From contig NZ_KK211160.1 of NCBI RefSeq assembly GCF_000620645.1, positions 248,001 to 312,000 on the forward strand: a stretch of 64,000 bases of DNA, written 5' to 3'. Below are positions 54,508 to 63,529 of this stretch, piece after piece. The notes beneath the pieces were generated by a model. It had not been told where the DNA came from, did no database searches, and was given only the letters and a program-made list of their open reading frames with translations. The position numbers and the translations under genes were made by a program. This stretch comes from Nocardioides sp. URHA0032. Its GTDB lineage: Bacteria; Actinomycetota; Actinomycetes; Propionibacteriales; Nocardioidaceae. How positions within the stretch are numbered: the stretch's first letter is position 1; each line of letters begins with the position of its first letter.

Positions 54508-55040
54508 CCGAGGTCTTCGGCTCAGTCGGTCTCGCGCGACGCGATCCGCGCCTTCGACGCGGCTGGGGTCATGGGCCTCGAGACGCGCCGTCGCGGCCTC
54601 CTGCGTCGGTCGCGGGCGCTCCTCGGCCTCCTCGCGCGACGCGACCCGCGCCTTCGGCGCGGCTCGCTGCGCTCGGACATGCGAACGGCACCCGGCGTTC
54701 GAGTTCGTTGGTCCGGGTGCCGCCGCTGACACGTGAATCCGTGGGCTACCAGGCGTGCATCATCAACTACTGCCCCGGGAGTATCCCGGTCCGGCAAGCG
54801 CCCTGTAGGAAGGGTAGATCGCCGCGTGGGTACCCGGCTCACGTGCTGCACTGTTGAGTTCTGCCACCCTGTCTACGCCTCTTCACCCAGACCTTCAAGG
54901 GGCCTCGAGGGGTTGACAGCCGGGCCACGTCTCTGCCGGTCGGCAGGTCCGGCAGGCAGAGGTCCGATGGGGTGACAGGGGCCGCCCAGCGTGCGGCTCG
55001 CGCCGCCGGCCTCCGGCAAGGTGGAAGGTTCCGGTGGTGG
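54508..55040. other. Gene-free 530-base interval with repeats and hairpins
   Basis: No convincing gene lies here. It holds a 34-bp direct repeat (54531-54564 and 54631-54664, 32 of 34 identical, exactly 100 bases apart), a GAGCGCAGCGAG-type repeat on the minus strand (54661-54680), a 9-bp stem GGCACCCGG/CCGGGTGCC (54687-54695 with 54713-54721), and GCACTGTTGAGTTCT (54848-54862), a string that I recall from actinobacterial rRNA flanks. A small RNA is possible. Confidence 0.55.
54531..54664. repeat. 34-bp direct repeat, two copies
   Basis: Copies at 54531-54564 and 54631-54664 differ at two positions only (T/C and A/G). Each contains CTCGCGCGACGCGA followed by CCGCGCCTTCG. The 100-base period and the composition resemble dispersed non-coding repeats seen in Nocardioides-type genomes. 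Confidence 0.75.
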
Positions 55041-55841
55041 CTACACGTCGAGCCGGCGGCGGCGGGCGCTCGCCCAGAGGACGCCGCCCACGGCGACCAT
55101 GCCGCCGACGGCGAGCGCGGCCAGGGTCGGGCCCGCCGGCGGCAGCGGGACCCGGGAGCGCAACGCGACCGGCTTGGTGAAGACCAGCACCGGCCAGCCC
55201 TTCTCCGCGGCGATCCGGCGCAGCTCCTTGTCGGGGTTCACCGCGTGCGCGTGACCGACCGCCTCGAGCATCGGGACGTCGGTGACCGAGTCGCTGTAGG
55301 CGTAGCTGTTCTCGAGGTCGTAGCCCTGCTGCGCGGCCAGCTCCTCGATCGCGCGTGCCTTCTCCGCGGCGTAGGCGTAGTACTCGATGCCGCCGGTGTA
55401 CCGGCCGTCCTGGATCTCCATCCGGGTCGCGACCACGCGGTCGGCGCCGAGCATCGCGGCGATCGGCTCCACCACCTCGGCGCCGGACGCCGAGACGATG
55501 ACGACGTCGCGGCCGGCGAGGTGGTGCTCCTCGATCAGCGACACCGCCTCGTCGTACACGAGCGGGTCGACGACGTTGTGCAGCGTGTCCGCGACGATCT
55601 CGCGGACGGTGGCGACGTCCCAGCCGGCGCACAGCTGGGACATGAACTGCCGCATCTTCTCCATCTGGTCGTGGTCCGCGCCGCCGACGAGGTAGACGAA
55701 CTGCGCGTACGCCGAGCGGAGCACCGCGCGGCGCGAGATGAGGCCACCGGCCTGGAAGGGCTTGCTGAACGCGAGCGTGCTCGACTTCGCGATGACCGTC
55801 TTGTCGAGGTCGAAGAAGGCCGCGGTCGGGCGGAACGCCAT
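55041..55841 (-). CDS. HAD-superfamily IB phosphatase with C-terminal membrane helix (Rv3661-type)
   Basis: A 266-residue SerB-like phosphatase. The nucleophile motif is FFDLDKT (D11, D13), SASGAE gives motif II, and YSDSVTDVPML motif III/IV. A C-terminal hydrophobic helix (about 236-256) suggests membrane attachment. It may dephosphorylate a small molecule or a lysophospholipid; the substrate is unknown. Divergent from ssd. Confidence 0.9.
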   Translation of the reverse strand: MAFRPTAAFFDLDKTVIAKSSTLAFSKPFQAGGLISRRAVLRSAYAQFVYLVGGADHDQMEKMRQFMSQLCAGWDVATVREIVADTLHNVVDPLVYDEAVSLIEEHHLAGRDVVIVSASGAEVVEPIAAMLGADRVVATRMEIQDGRYTGGIEYYAYAAEKARAIEELAAQQGYDLENSYAYSDSVTDVPMLEAVGHAHAVNPDKELRRIAAEKGWPVLVFTKPVALRSRVPLPPAGPTLAALAVGGMVAVGGVLWASARRRRLDV

Positions 55842-55872
55842 GCGGCCATCGTAGGCGGTGGCGACCCACCTA

Positions 55873-55914
55873 CTGTCCACAGGATCCGTCTGGAACGCCC
55901 TTGTCCACAAGGGC
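55873..55914. promoter_or_regulatory. Two DnaA-box-like sites in a divergent promoter gap
   Basis: CTGTCCACA (55873-55881) and TTGTCCACA (55901-55909) lie 28 bases apart. The second equals the actinobacterial DnaA box and sits in a perfect 8-bp-arm palindrome GCCCTTGT-CC-ACAAGGGC (55897-55914). Confidence 0.45.
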
Positions 55915-55961
55915 TCTCGGCTTCGGTGCGCCCGGTCTGCGTTCGCGGGAAGCATCGACGC

Positions 55962-57014
55962 ATGACCGCACCCCTCGTTGTCACCCGTGACCAGGCCCTC
56001 CTCGACGAGCTGCTCCGCCTGGCCGCCGCGGCCGGCGTCACTCCCGACGTCGCCGCCGACGGCGGTGCCGCGCTGCGTGGCTGGACGGCCGCGCCGCTCG
56101 TGCTCGTCGGCTCGGACGTGGCCGAGGACCTGGCCCGCATCTGCCCGACCAGGCGGCCGCGCGTGTACGTCGTCGCGTGGGGCGTGGTGCCCGACGAGAT
56201 GTTCCGCACCGCGCTCGCGGTGGGCGCCGAGAGCATCGCCCAGCTGCCGCGCTCGGAGGCGTGGCTGACCGAGCTGCTCACCGACCTCGGGGACCCGGGC
56301 GGCCCGTCGGCCGAGGGCCTGCTGGTCGGCGTGGTGGGCGGGAGCGGTGGTTCCGGGGCGACCACGTTCGCCTGCGCCCTCGGGCAGGTCGGGGCCCGGC
56401 GCGGGCGCGCGCTCGTCGTCGACGCGGACCCGCTCGGCCCCGGCCTCGACCGGGTGCTCGGGCTCGAGGACCGGGACGGCGTGCGGTGGGACGGGCTCTG
56501 CGACACCACCGGGAGGCTCAGTGCCCGGGCGTTGCGCGAGGCGTTGCCCCGGCGCGACGACCTGGGCGCGCTGACCTGGCGGGCCGGTGGTCCCGGCACC
56601 CTCCAGGCGTTCGCGGCGCGCGAGGTGCTCTCGGCGGCGCGGCGCGGCCACGACCTCGTGGTGGTCGACCTGCCGCGCACGCCCGACCCGCTGGTCGACG
56701 AGATCGCCGCCCGCTGCGACCGGCTGCTGGTCGTCGTGGTCCCCACGGTCGTCGGCGTGGCGTCGGCGGTTCGCACGTGCGCCCGGCACCGCGACCCGAC
56801 CACCGTGCGGCTGGTCCTGCGAGGGACCGGCATCGACCCGCTGCAGGTGACCCGCGCGACCGGCGTGCCCGTGCTGGCGACGATGCCCGAGCAGCGCGGC
56901 CTCGACGAGGCGATCGACCTGGGGCTCGGCCCGGTCCGCTCCCGCCGGGGAGCGCTCGGCCGGACGGCCACGGCGGTGCTCGACCAGCTGTGCCTGCTGC
57001 GGGCGGCGGCGTGA
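55962..57014 (+). CDS. Septum-site-determining/CpaE-like protein (Ssd, TadZ-like)
   Basis: A 350-residue protein with an N-terminal receiver-like domain (1-115) and a MinD-type ATPase domain. Its P-loop GGSGGSGATT (126-135) lacks the usual lysine at the Walker A position, as in the Ssd group. VVVDLPRTPDPLVDE is the Walker B region. It likely places or regulates the pilus machine or the septum. ATG at 55962. It overlaps tadA by 4 bases. Confidence 0.87.
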   Translation: MTAPLVVTRDQALLDELLRLAAAAGVTPDVAADGGAALRGWTAAPLVLVGSDVAEDLARICPTRRPRVYVVAWGVVPDEMFRTALAVGAESIAQLPRSEAWLTELLTDLGDPGGPSAEGLLVGVVGGSGGSGATTFACALGQVGARRGRALVVDADPLGPGLDRVLGLEDRDGVRWDGLCDTTGRLSARALREALPRRDDLGALTWRAGGPGTLQAFAAREVLSAARRGHDLVVVDLPRTPDPLVDEIAARCDRLLVVVVPTVVGVASAVRTCARHRDPTTVRLVLRGTGIDPLQVTRATGVPVLATMPEQRGLDEAIDLGLGPVRSRRGALGRTATAVLDQLCLLRAAA

Positions 57015-58165
57015 GCACGCTGCCGCTGGACGACCTCGAGGCGGTCCGCGACCGGCTCGCCCGGAGCCCCGGCGAGCTCACCCCGCACCGGGTCGCGGAG
57101 GCGCTCCGCGAGAGCGGCCGACCGGTCGGCGACGCCACCGTGCTCGCGGTCTACGAGACGCTGCGCCGCGACGTGGTCGGCGCAGGGCCGCTCGAGCCGC
57201 TGCTCCGGACGCCGCACGTCACCGACGTGCTCGTGAACGGCCCCGACCACGTCTACCTCGACCGCGGTGCCGGACTCGAGCCGACCACGGTGCGGTTCCC
57301 GGACGAGGCGGCGGTGCGCCGCCTGGCCCAGCGGCTCGCCGCCCTCGGCGGCCGGAGGCTCGACGATGCCACGCCGTACGCCGACCTCAGGCTGCCGGAC
57401 GGCACCCGCTTCCACGCCGTCCTGGCGCCGCTCGCGCGGCCCGGCACGCTGGTCTCGCTGCGCGTGCCACGGTCCCGCACGTTCACGGTCGACGAGCTGG
57501 TCGACGCCGGCACCCTCACCCCGGACACCGCCCGCCTGGTGCTCGCGGTCGTCGAGGCACGGCTCGCGTTCCTGGTCAGCGGGGGCACCGGGTCCGGCAA
57601 GACCACCCTGCTCGCCGCGCTGCTGTCCCGCGTGGCCGCTGACGAGCGGATCGTCGTGGTGGAGGACGCCAGCGAGCTCCGGCCGGACCACCCGCACGTC
57701 GTCGCCCTGGAGGGGCGACCCCCGAACATCGAGGGGGCCGGTGCCGTCGAGGTCCGCACCCTGGTCCGGCAGGCACTCCGGATGCGGCCGGACCGGCTGG
57801 TCGTCGGCGAGGTCCGCGGCGCCGAGGTCGTCGACCTCCTCGCCGCGCTCAACACCGGGCACGAGGGTGGCTGCGGGACCTTGCACGCCAACTCCGCCGT
57901 CGACGTGCCCGCCCGCGTCGAGGCGCTCGCGCTCGCGGCCGGGCTCGGACGGGACGCCGCGCACAGCCAGCTCGCCTCCGCCGTTCACGTCGTGCTGCAC
58001 CTCGGGCGTGGTGCCGACGGCGTCCGCAGGCTCCGTCAGGTCGCCGTCCCCGATCGGCGGCCTGACGGTCTCGTCTCGATGGTGCCCGCGCTCGAGATCG
58101 ACGACCGCGGCGTGGCGACCCCTGGACCGGCCGCCGCCGCACTCGCCGCCCGGGTCGATCGGTGA
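57011..58165 (+). CDS. tadA: TadA/CpaF secretion ATPase
   Basis: A 384-residue type II/IV secretion ATPase. Walker A SGGTGSGKTT is near residues 189-198, with the Asp box EDASELRP, Walker B VVGEVRG, and His box GHEGGCGTLHAN. It powers assembly of Flp-type pili with TadB and TadC. GTG start, overlapping the Ssd stop. Confidence 0.94.
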   Translation: MSTLPLDDLEAVRDRLARSPGELTPHRVAEALRESGRPVGDATVLAVYETLRRDVVGAGPLEPLLRTPHVTDVLVNGPDHVYLDRGAGLEPTTVRFPDEAAVRRLAQRLAALGGRRLDDATPYADLRLPDGTRFHAVLAPLARPGTLVSLRVPRSRTFTVDELVDAGTLTPDTARLVLAVVEARLAFLVSGGTGSGKTTLLAALLSRVAADERIVVVEDASELRPDHPHVVALEGRPPNIEGAGAVEVRTLVRQALRMRPDRLVVGEVRGAEVVDLLAALNTGHEGGCGTLHANSAVDVPARVEALALAAGLGRDAAHSQLASAVHVVLHLGRGADGVRRLRQVAVPDRRPDGLVSMVPALEIDDRGVATPGPAAAALAARVDR

Positions 58166-58923
58166 CCGCCGTCGCCGCGACCAGCGCGGCGCTCGCCGTC
58201 CTCCTCCTGCTGCGACCGGTCCCTCGCACGGAGCCGCTCCGCGGACCGCGGCCGCTGCTGCTCGCCGTGCCGGCGCTCGTGCTCGTGGCCCTCGTCGTGC
58301 CCCGCCTCGGCGCCCTGGTCCTCGTGCTCACCGGCGCCGCGCTCGGTGGGCTGGGGCTGTGGCGGCGGCGCCGACGACGACGCGAGGCCTCCCTGGTCGC
58401 GGGCCACGTGCTGGAGACCTGCGAGCTGCTCGCGGGGGAGCTCGCCGCCGGACGACCGCCGGGCGCTGCTCTCGACCGTGCGGCGACGGCCTGGCCGCCG
58501 CTGGGGCCGGTCGCGGAGGCGTTCCGGGTCGGTGCCGACGTGCCGTCGGCGCTCCGGGCGCTCGGAGACGGGCTGGACGGCGCCCGCGACCTGCGAGTGG
58601 TCGCGGGCGCCTGGCAGGTCGCGCACCGCACCGGTCAGGGACTCGCCTCCGCCGTCGACCGGGTCGCCGACACCCTGCGCGCCGCCGCCGCGACCCGGCG
58701 GCTGGTCGAGGGAGAGCTCGCGTCGGCGCGGGCCACCGCGCGACTGGTCGCGGGCCTGCCCGTCCTCGCCCTGCTGATGGGCACCGGCGCCGGCGGGGAC
58801 CCGTGGGGGTTCCTGCTGCGCAGCCCGGCAGGCCTCGCCTGCCTGGCCGGTGGTCTCGCCTTCGGCCTGGCCGGGCTGTGGTGGATCGAGGCGATCGCGG
58901 CCGAGGTCGAGGACCGGTCGTGA
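58162..58923 (+). CDS. TadB-like type II secretion F domain protein
   Basis: A 253-residue membrane protein. Two N-terminal helices (about 5-55) are followed by a cytoplasmic GspF-like domain and two C-terminal helices. It is the first of two paralogous platform proteins of the Tad system. GTG start in the tadA stop. Confidence 0.88.
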   Translation: MTAVAATSAALAVLLLLRPVPRTEPLRGPRPLLLAVPALVLVALVVPRLGALVLVLTGAALGGLGLWRRRRRRREASLVAGHVLETCELLAGELAAGRPPGAALDRAATAWPPLGPVAEAFRVGADVPSALRALGDGLDGARDLRVVAGAWQVAHRTGQGLASAVDRVADTLRAAAATRRLVEGELASARATARLVAGLPVLALLMGTGAGGDPWGFLLRSPAGLACLAGGLAFGLAGLWWIEAIAAEVEDRS

Positions 58924-59636
58924 CCACCTGGGTCCCGGTCGCGGCCGCGGCCGCGGCGGCGGCGCTGGCGCTCCCGGTCCGGCCGGTCCTCCGGCACCGG
59001 GTTGCAGCGGCACCGCCGTCCCCGGCGGTCGGGTGGTTGCACCGGCACCGGCTGGTCTGGAGCGCGCTGGCCGGCCTGGGTGCCTTCCTCTTCCTCCAGG
59101 GCCCGGCCGCGCCGGCGGTGGGAGTGGCCGCGGCGGTCGGCACCTGGGTCGCGGTCGGCCGGGCCGAGCCGGCCGACGTCCGCCGACGCCGGGCCGAGGT
59201 CCGGCGGGACCTGCCGCACGTGGTCGACCTGTTCGCCGCCACGCTGCGCGGCGGTGCCGCGCCCGGCGACGGGGTGGCCGTGGTGTCAGCGGCGTTGCCC
59301 GGCGCGGCGGCCGACCGGCTGGGCACCGTGGCGGCCCGGCTGTCCCTCGGCCTGGACCCGGTCCAGGTCTGGGAAGGCCTCGCGGAGGACCCGGACCTCG
59401 GCCGGCTCGGTCGCGCGCTCGCCCGCGCCCAGGCCTCGGGGGCGCCGGTGGTTACGGCGGTGGAACGGCTCGCCGACGACCTGGCGAGGTCGGCTCGTGC
59501 CGAGACCGAGGAACGCGCCCGCGCCGTCGGCGTGAAGGCGGCACTGCCGCTCGGGCTGTGCCTGCTGCCCGCGTTCCTGCTGGTCGGGATCGTGCCCCTC
59601 GTCGTCGCCCTCCTGAGCGCGCTCGACCTTGGATGA
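58920..59636 (+). CDS. TadC-like type II secretion F domain protein
   Basis: A 238-residue paralogue of TadB with a RRDLPHVVDLFAATLRGG segment and a C-terminal LLPAFLLVGIVPLVV helix. It forms the inner-membrane platform with TadB. GTG start in the tadB stop. Confidence 0.88.
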   Translation: MTTWVPVAAAAAAAALALPVRPVLRHRVAAAPPSPAVGWLHRHRLVWSALAGLGAFLFLQGPAAPAVGVAAAVGTWVAVGRAEPADVRRRRAEVRRDLPHVVDLFAATLRGGAAPGDGVAVVSAALPGAAADRLGTVAARLSLGLDPVQVWEGLAEDPDLGRLGRALARAQASGAPVVTAVERLADDLARSARAETEERARAVGVKAALPLGLCLLPAFLLVGIVPLVVALLSALDLG

Positions 59637-59771
59637 CAGCCCACCTCCCGTCCACCGCGACCGCGGCGACGGCGGACTCCACAGCAGGGCCGGCAACCAG
59701 GGCGAACGGTCCCCGCGATCGCGGAGGGTCGACCCGTCGGCCGCACCGAGCGGTCGGGATCGGAGACCCAG

Positions 59772-59975
59772 ATGACCCACCCCCTTCGCCACCACCGTCA
59801 CAACCGCCGCAGCCGTCGCGAGCAATGCGGCATCACCACCGCGGAGTACGCCGTCGGCACCGCAGCCGGCGCGGGGCTCGCCGGCCTGCTCTACAAGCTG
59901 CTGACCGGCGGGTTCGGTGACCAGCTCCTCAAGACCCTGTTCGATCACGTGCTCGGGCTGCTGGGCATCGGATGA
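59772..59975 (+). CDS. Flp-type pilin/DUF4244 protein
   Basis: A 67-residue prepilin. After a basic leader (HHRHNRRSRREQC) comes G-ITTAEYAVG, a prepilin-peptidase site with the Glu and Tyr at +5 and +6 typical of Flp pilins, followed by a hydrophobic helix. It would be the major subunit of the Tad fibre. The 135-base gap upstream may hold its own promoter or an mRNA processing site. Confidence 0.85.
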   Translation: MTHPLRHHRHNRRSRREQCGITTAEYAVGTAAGAGLAGLLYKLLTGGFGDQLLKTLFDHVLGLLGIG

Positions 59976-60343
59976 CCCGGCCGGCCCGGCACTCCGACCG
60001 GGGCGCCGCGACCGCCGAGCTGGCGATGGTGCTGCCGCTGCTGATCGCGGTCACCCTCGGCCTGGTCTGGCTGCTCGCGGTCGGCGCCGCGCAGGTCCGC
60101 GCCGTCGACGCCGCCCGGGAGACCGCCCGCGCGGCCGCCCGGGGTGACGCGGTGGCCGAGGCCGTGGCCCGTGGCGAGCGGGTCGCCCCGGAGGGCAGCC
60201 GGGTCAGCGTCCACGACGACGGCGACCAGGTGACCGCCGTCGTCGTGGGCCGGGTCTCCGGCCCGGGCGGGCTGTTCGGACGGCTGCCCGGTGTCACCGT
60301 CAGCGCCCAGGCGGTGGCGGCCGTGGAGGACTCGTCGCCGTGA
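59972..60343 (+). CDS. TadE-like pseudopilin
   Basis: A 123-residue protein: basic leader, G-AATAELAMV cleavage-type motif, then a long hydrophobic helix and a small outer domain. It is a minor pilin-like protein of the Tad system, matching Rv3655c. Coupled to the Flp gene by ATGA. Confidence 0.87.
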   Translation: MTRPARHSDRGAATAELAMVLPLLIAVTLGLVWLLAVGAAQVRAVDAARETARAAARGDAVAEAVARGERVAPEGSRVSVHDDGDQVTAVVVGRVSGPGGLFGRLPGVTVSAQAVAAVEDSSP

Positions 60344-60678
60344 GGGGCGAGCGGGGATCGGCCACCCTGTTCGCGGTCGCGTGCCTGGCGGTGTTGATCC
60401 TGCTCGGCGCCGCGCTCGGCGTCGTCACGGCGATGGTCCGCGCCCACCGGGCCGCGCAGTCGGCGGCCGACCTCGCGGCGCTCGCGGTCGCCGATGCGGT
60501 CGGCACCGGCCGCGACCCGTGCTCCGCCGGAGCGGTGGTCGCGGCGGCGAACGACGCCCGGCTGGTCGCCTGCGACCTGGTCGGCCGCGACGCCACGGTG
60601 ACGGTGACGGTGGGCGGCCCGCACTGGCTCGGCCAGGTCGCCGACCTCTCCGCCGACGCCCGCGCCGGGCCCGCCTGA
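60340..60678 (+). CDS. TadE/TadG-like protein of the helicase/secretion neighbourhood (Rv3654c-type)
   Basis: A 112-residue protein with GSATLFAVACLAVLILLGA at the N-terminus and an AAQSAADLAALAVADAV segment, the pattern of the family named for this helicase/secretion neighbourhood. Two cysteines (C61, C77 region) may form a disulphide. GTG start in the TadE stop. Last gene of the pilus operon. Confidence 0.85.
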   Translation: MRGERGSATLFAVACLAVLILLGAALGVVTAMVRAHRAAQSAADLAALAVADAVGTGRDPCSAGAVVAAANDARLVACDLVGRDATVTVTVGGPHWLGQVADLSADARAGPA

Positions 60679-60981
60679 CTAGAAGGAGCGCTCCTCGCGG
60701 TCCTGCTCGTCCTTGCGCTCCTCGGCCTCGCGTCGCTCGAGCTTCTCGTGGAGCTCGTTGAGCTGCTTGCTCTCGCGGCGCTGGCGGAGGGTGCGCTTGG
60801 TGCCCCACTTGGAGAACCCGAAGCCCCACACGATCGCGAGGCCGGCGCCGAGGCCGACGAAGAACATCGCCGTCGCACTGAGGTCCACGCCGAACAGCTC
60901 GGTCGAGCCGTCGGCGGTGAACAGCGCGCCCACGACGGCGACCGCACCGACACCCATCAGCAGCAATCCGAGGACGACCAT
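60679..60981 (-). CDS. Small membrane protein with a charged coiled-coil tail
   Basis: A 100-residue protein. Two transmembrane helices (about 2-20 and 36-55) are followed by a 40-residue charged helix rich in Glu, Arg and Lys, probably a coiled coil in the cytoplasm. Its stop abuts the pilus operon's last stop, and it lies 9 bases after the helicase gene start region on the same strand. No family is recognised. Confidence 0.7.
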   Translation of the reverse strand: MVVLGLLLMGVGAVAVVGALFTADGSTELFGVDLSATAMFFVGLGAGLAIVWGFGFSKWGTKRTLRQRRESKQLNELHEKLERREAEERKDEQDREERSF

Positions 60982-60990
60982 GGCCGGACC

Positions 60991-63336
60991 CTACGGCCCG
61001 CCGAGGAGCACGTCGAGGAGGGCGGCCGCGCCGGCCTTGTCGAGCGGGTTGTTCTGGTTGCCGCACTTGGGGGACTGGATGCACGACGGGCAGCCCTCGT
61101 CGCAGGCGCACGAGAGGATCGTGTCGCGGGTCGCGGTCAGCCATGCCCGGGCGGCCCCGAAGCCGCGCTCGGCGAACCCGGCACCACCCGGGTGCCCGTC
61201 GTAGACGAACACGGTGAGCCGTCCGGTGTCGGGGTGCACCGCGGTCGAGACACCGCCGATGTCCCACCGGTCGCACGTGGCGAACAGCGGCAGCAGCCCG
61301 ATCGAGCAGTGCTCGGCGGCGTGTGCGGCGCCGGGCAGGTCGCGGCCCGTGAGCCCGCCCTCGGCCAGGGCGTCGTCGGGGACGGTCCACCACACGGCCG
61401 TGGTGCGCAGGGACCGCTCCGGCAGGTCCAGCGGCTCCTCGCCCAGCACGTCACCGCCGGGCTGGCGGCGCTTGAGGAACGACACCACCTGGTGGGTGAC
61501 GTCGACCTCGCCGAAGGAGAGCCGGCAGTCCCCCCACGAGGCGTACTCCCGCTCGCGCACGATCGCGATGTCGGTGACCTCGCGGGCACTGGTCGAGTAG
61601 CTCGGATCCGCCCGCTCGATGACCGCCACGTGCTCCTCGAGGTCGAGCGAGCGCACCAGCCAGGTCTCGCCGCGGTGCACGTAGACGGCGCCGGCATGGG
61701 CGGTGCCGTGCGCGCTCGAGGCGTCGACGGTGCCGATCACGCGTCCGGTCTCCGCCTCCACCAGCTGGACGGGCGAGCCGCCGGTCGACCGGATGTCGGC
61801 GAGGTCGCTGGCCCGGCGGCGGTCGGTCCAGAACCAGCCGCGGGGCCGGCGGCGCAGCAGCCCGCCCTCGGTCAGCGCGTCCACCACCTCAGCGGCGGTC
61901 GGGCCGAACAACGGCAGGTCGGCCTCGGTGAGCGGTGCCTCGTACGCGGCCGCGCACAGGTGCGGGCCGAGGACGTAGGCGTTCGACGGGTCGAACACGG
62001 TCGCCTCGACCGGGGCGCCGAGCAAGGCGTCGGGGTGGCTGACCAGGTAGGTGTCCAGCGGGTCGTCACGCGCGACCAGCACGCCGAGCGCATCCTGCGC
62101 GCCCCGGCCGGCGCGGCCGACCTGCTGCCACAGCGCGGCACGGGTGCCGGGGAAGCCCGCCATCAGGACGGCGTCGAGGCCGCTGATGTCGATGCCGAGC
62201 TCGAGTGCGTTGGTCGCGGCCAGCCCCGTCAGCTCGCCGCGGCGCAGTGCCTCCTCGATCGAGCGGCGCTCCTCGGGCAGGTAGCCGCCGCGGTACGACG
62301 CCACCCGGCCGGGCAGCGAAGGGTCGACCTCGGCGAGCAGCTCGGCGGCGGTCATCGCGACCTGCTCGGCACCGCGACGCGAGCGGATGAAGGCGAGGGT
62401 GCGGATGTCCTCCGCGACCAGGTCCGCGAGCAGGTCGGCGGTCTCCGACGACGCCGCCCGGCGCACGGGGGCGCCGTTCTCGCCGGTGAAGGACGTGAAC
62501 GGCGGCTCCCAGAGCACCAGGGACACCTCGCCGCGCGGCGAGGCGTCGTCGGTCACCGCGAGCACGTCGAGGCCGGTCAGCCGGTGCGCGAACACCTCCG
62601 GGTCGGCGACCGTCGCCGACGCGAGGACGAACGTCGGGGCCGCGCCGTACATCGCGCAGACCCGGCGCAGCCGGCGCAGGACGTGCGAGACGTGCGCCCC
62701 GAAGACGCCGCGGTAGTGGTGGCACTCGTCGACGACGACGTACTGGAGCGAGCCGAGGAAGGACGTCCAGCGCGCGTGTCCGGGGAGCAGCGACCGGTGC
62801 AGCATGTCGGGGTTGGTCAGGATGTACTCGGCGTGGTCGCGTGCCCAGTCCCGCTGGTCGCGGCTGCTGTCCCCGTCGTGGGTGGTGACCCGGACGTCGA
62901 GGCCGAGGGCGGAGATCCCGGCGAGCTGGTCCTGGGCGAGTGCCTTGGTGGGTGCGAGGTACAGGACGGTCGCGCCGCGCTGGCCCCGGGCGCCGCGCGA
63001 GCCACGCACGGCCGACAGCGCGGGCAGCTGGTAGCCGAGGCTCTTCCCGGACGCGGTGCCGGTCGCCATCACGACGTGCTGACCGTGGTGCGCCGCGTCC
63101 GCCGCGGCCGCCTGGTGCTCCCAGGGGCGGGAGACCCCGCGTGCCGAGAACGCCGCGACCACGTCCGGGGCCGCCCAGTCCGGCCACTCGGCGTGTCGGG
63201 CGGGGCGTGCCGGCAGCACCTCGAGGTGGCGCAGCCGGTCCTCGCGGCCGGGTACGGCGGCGAGCCGCTCGACCACGCCGGCCACGCCGAGGGGTCGGGA
63301 TCCGAGCGCCGAAGTCACCTCGCCATTGTCCGCCAC
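60991..63336 (-). CDS. DEAD/DEAH-box helicase with C-terminal zinc domain, MrfA-like (Rv3649-type)
   Basis: A 781-residue superfamily-2 helicase. ATGTASGKS near residues 81-89 is motif I, DECHHYRG motif II, and QVGRAGRG motif VI. The C-terminus has four cysteines in CACDEGCPSC and PKCGN, the DUF1998-type zinc site of MrfA and Hrq1 relatives, which unwind DNA in cross-link and mitomycin repair. The gene beside the Tad operon is a conserved actinobacterial arrangement. GTG at 63336. Confidence 0.93.
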   Translation of the reverse strand: MADNGEVTSALGSRPLGVAGVVERLAAVPGREDRLRHLEVLPARPARHAEWPDWAAPDVVAAFSARGVSRPWEHQAAAADAAHHGQHVVMATGTASGKSLGYQLPALSAVRGSRGARGQRGATVLYLAPTKALAQDQLAGISALGLDVRVTTHDGDSSRDQRDWARDHAEYILTNPDMLHRSLLPGHARWTSFLGSLQYVVVDECHHYRGVFGAHVSHVLRRLRRVCAMYGAAPTFVLASATVADPEVFAHRLTGLDVLAVTDDASPRGEVSLVLWEPPFTSFTGENGAPVRRAASSETADLLADLVAEDIRTLAFIRSRRGAEQVAMTAAELLAEVDPSLPGRVASYRGGYLPEERRSIEEALRRGELTGLAATNALELGIDISGLDAVLMAGFPGTRAALWQQVGRAGRGAQDALGVLVARDDPLDTYLVSHPDALLGAPVEATVFDPSNAYVLGPHLCAAAYEAPLTEADLPLFGPTAAEVVDALTEGGLLRRRPRGWFWTDRRRASDLADIRSTGGSPVQLVEAETGRVIGTVDASSAHGTAHAGAVYVHRGETWLVRSLDLEEHVAVIERADPSYSTSAREVTDIAIVREREYASWGDCRLSFGEVDVTHQVVSFLKRRQPGGDVLGEEPLDLPERSLRTTAVWWTVPDDALAEGGLTGRDLPGAAHAAEHCSIGLLPLFATCDRWDIGGVSTAVHPDTGRLTVFVYDGHPGGAGFAERGFGAARAWLTATRDTILSCACDEGCPSCIQSPKCGNQNNPLDKAGAAALLDVLLGGP

Positions 63337-63529
63337 GGCACCGACAGGCCGGCCCGCGGGCAGCCCATGGGCAGTCGGTGGAGAGGTTCCCGGGAGCGGC
63401 GCGACCGGCCCGACTGTCCACTACTTGTGCACACAAGGGCGCGGGCGTGGTTTCATTGTGCAGGCCGGATGTCGGGGTTCACGCCGCGACGCCTCCGGCG
63501 ACCTGACCAGTAGGACCGGGGAGACATAG

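Noticed and set aside
54733..54975. An 80-residue open frame in the gene-free interval
   Set aside because: No ribosome site, composition like random GC-rich DNA, and it overlaps hairpins and repeats.
63424..63437. CTTGTG-CA-CACAAG inverted repeat before bldG as a firm operator
   Set aside because: Only 6-bp arms and a single copy; it may also be a one-mismatch DnaA box, so it is noted but not called.
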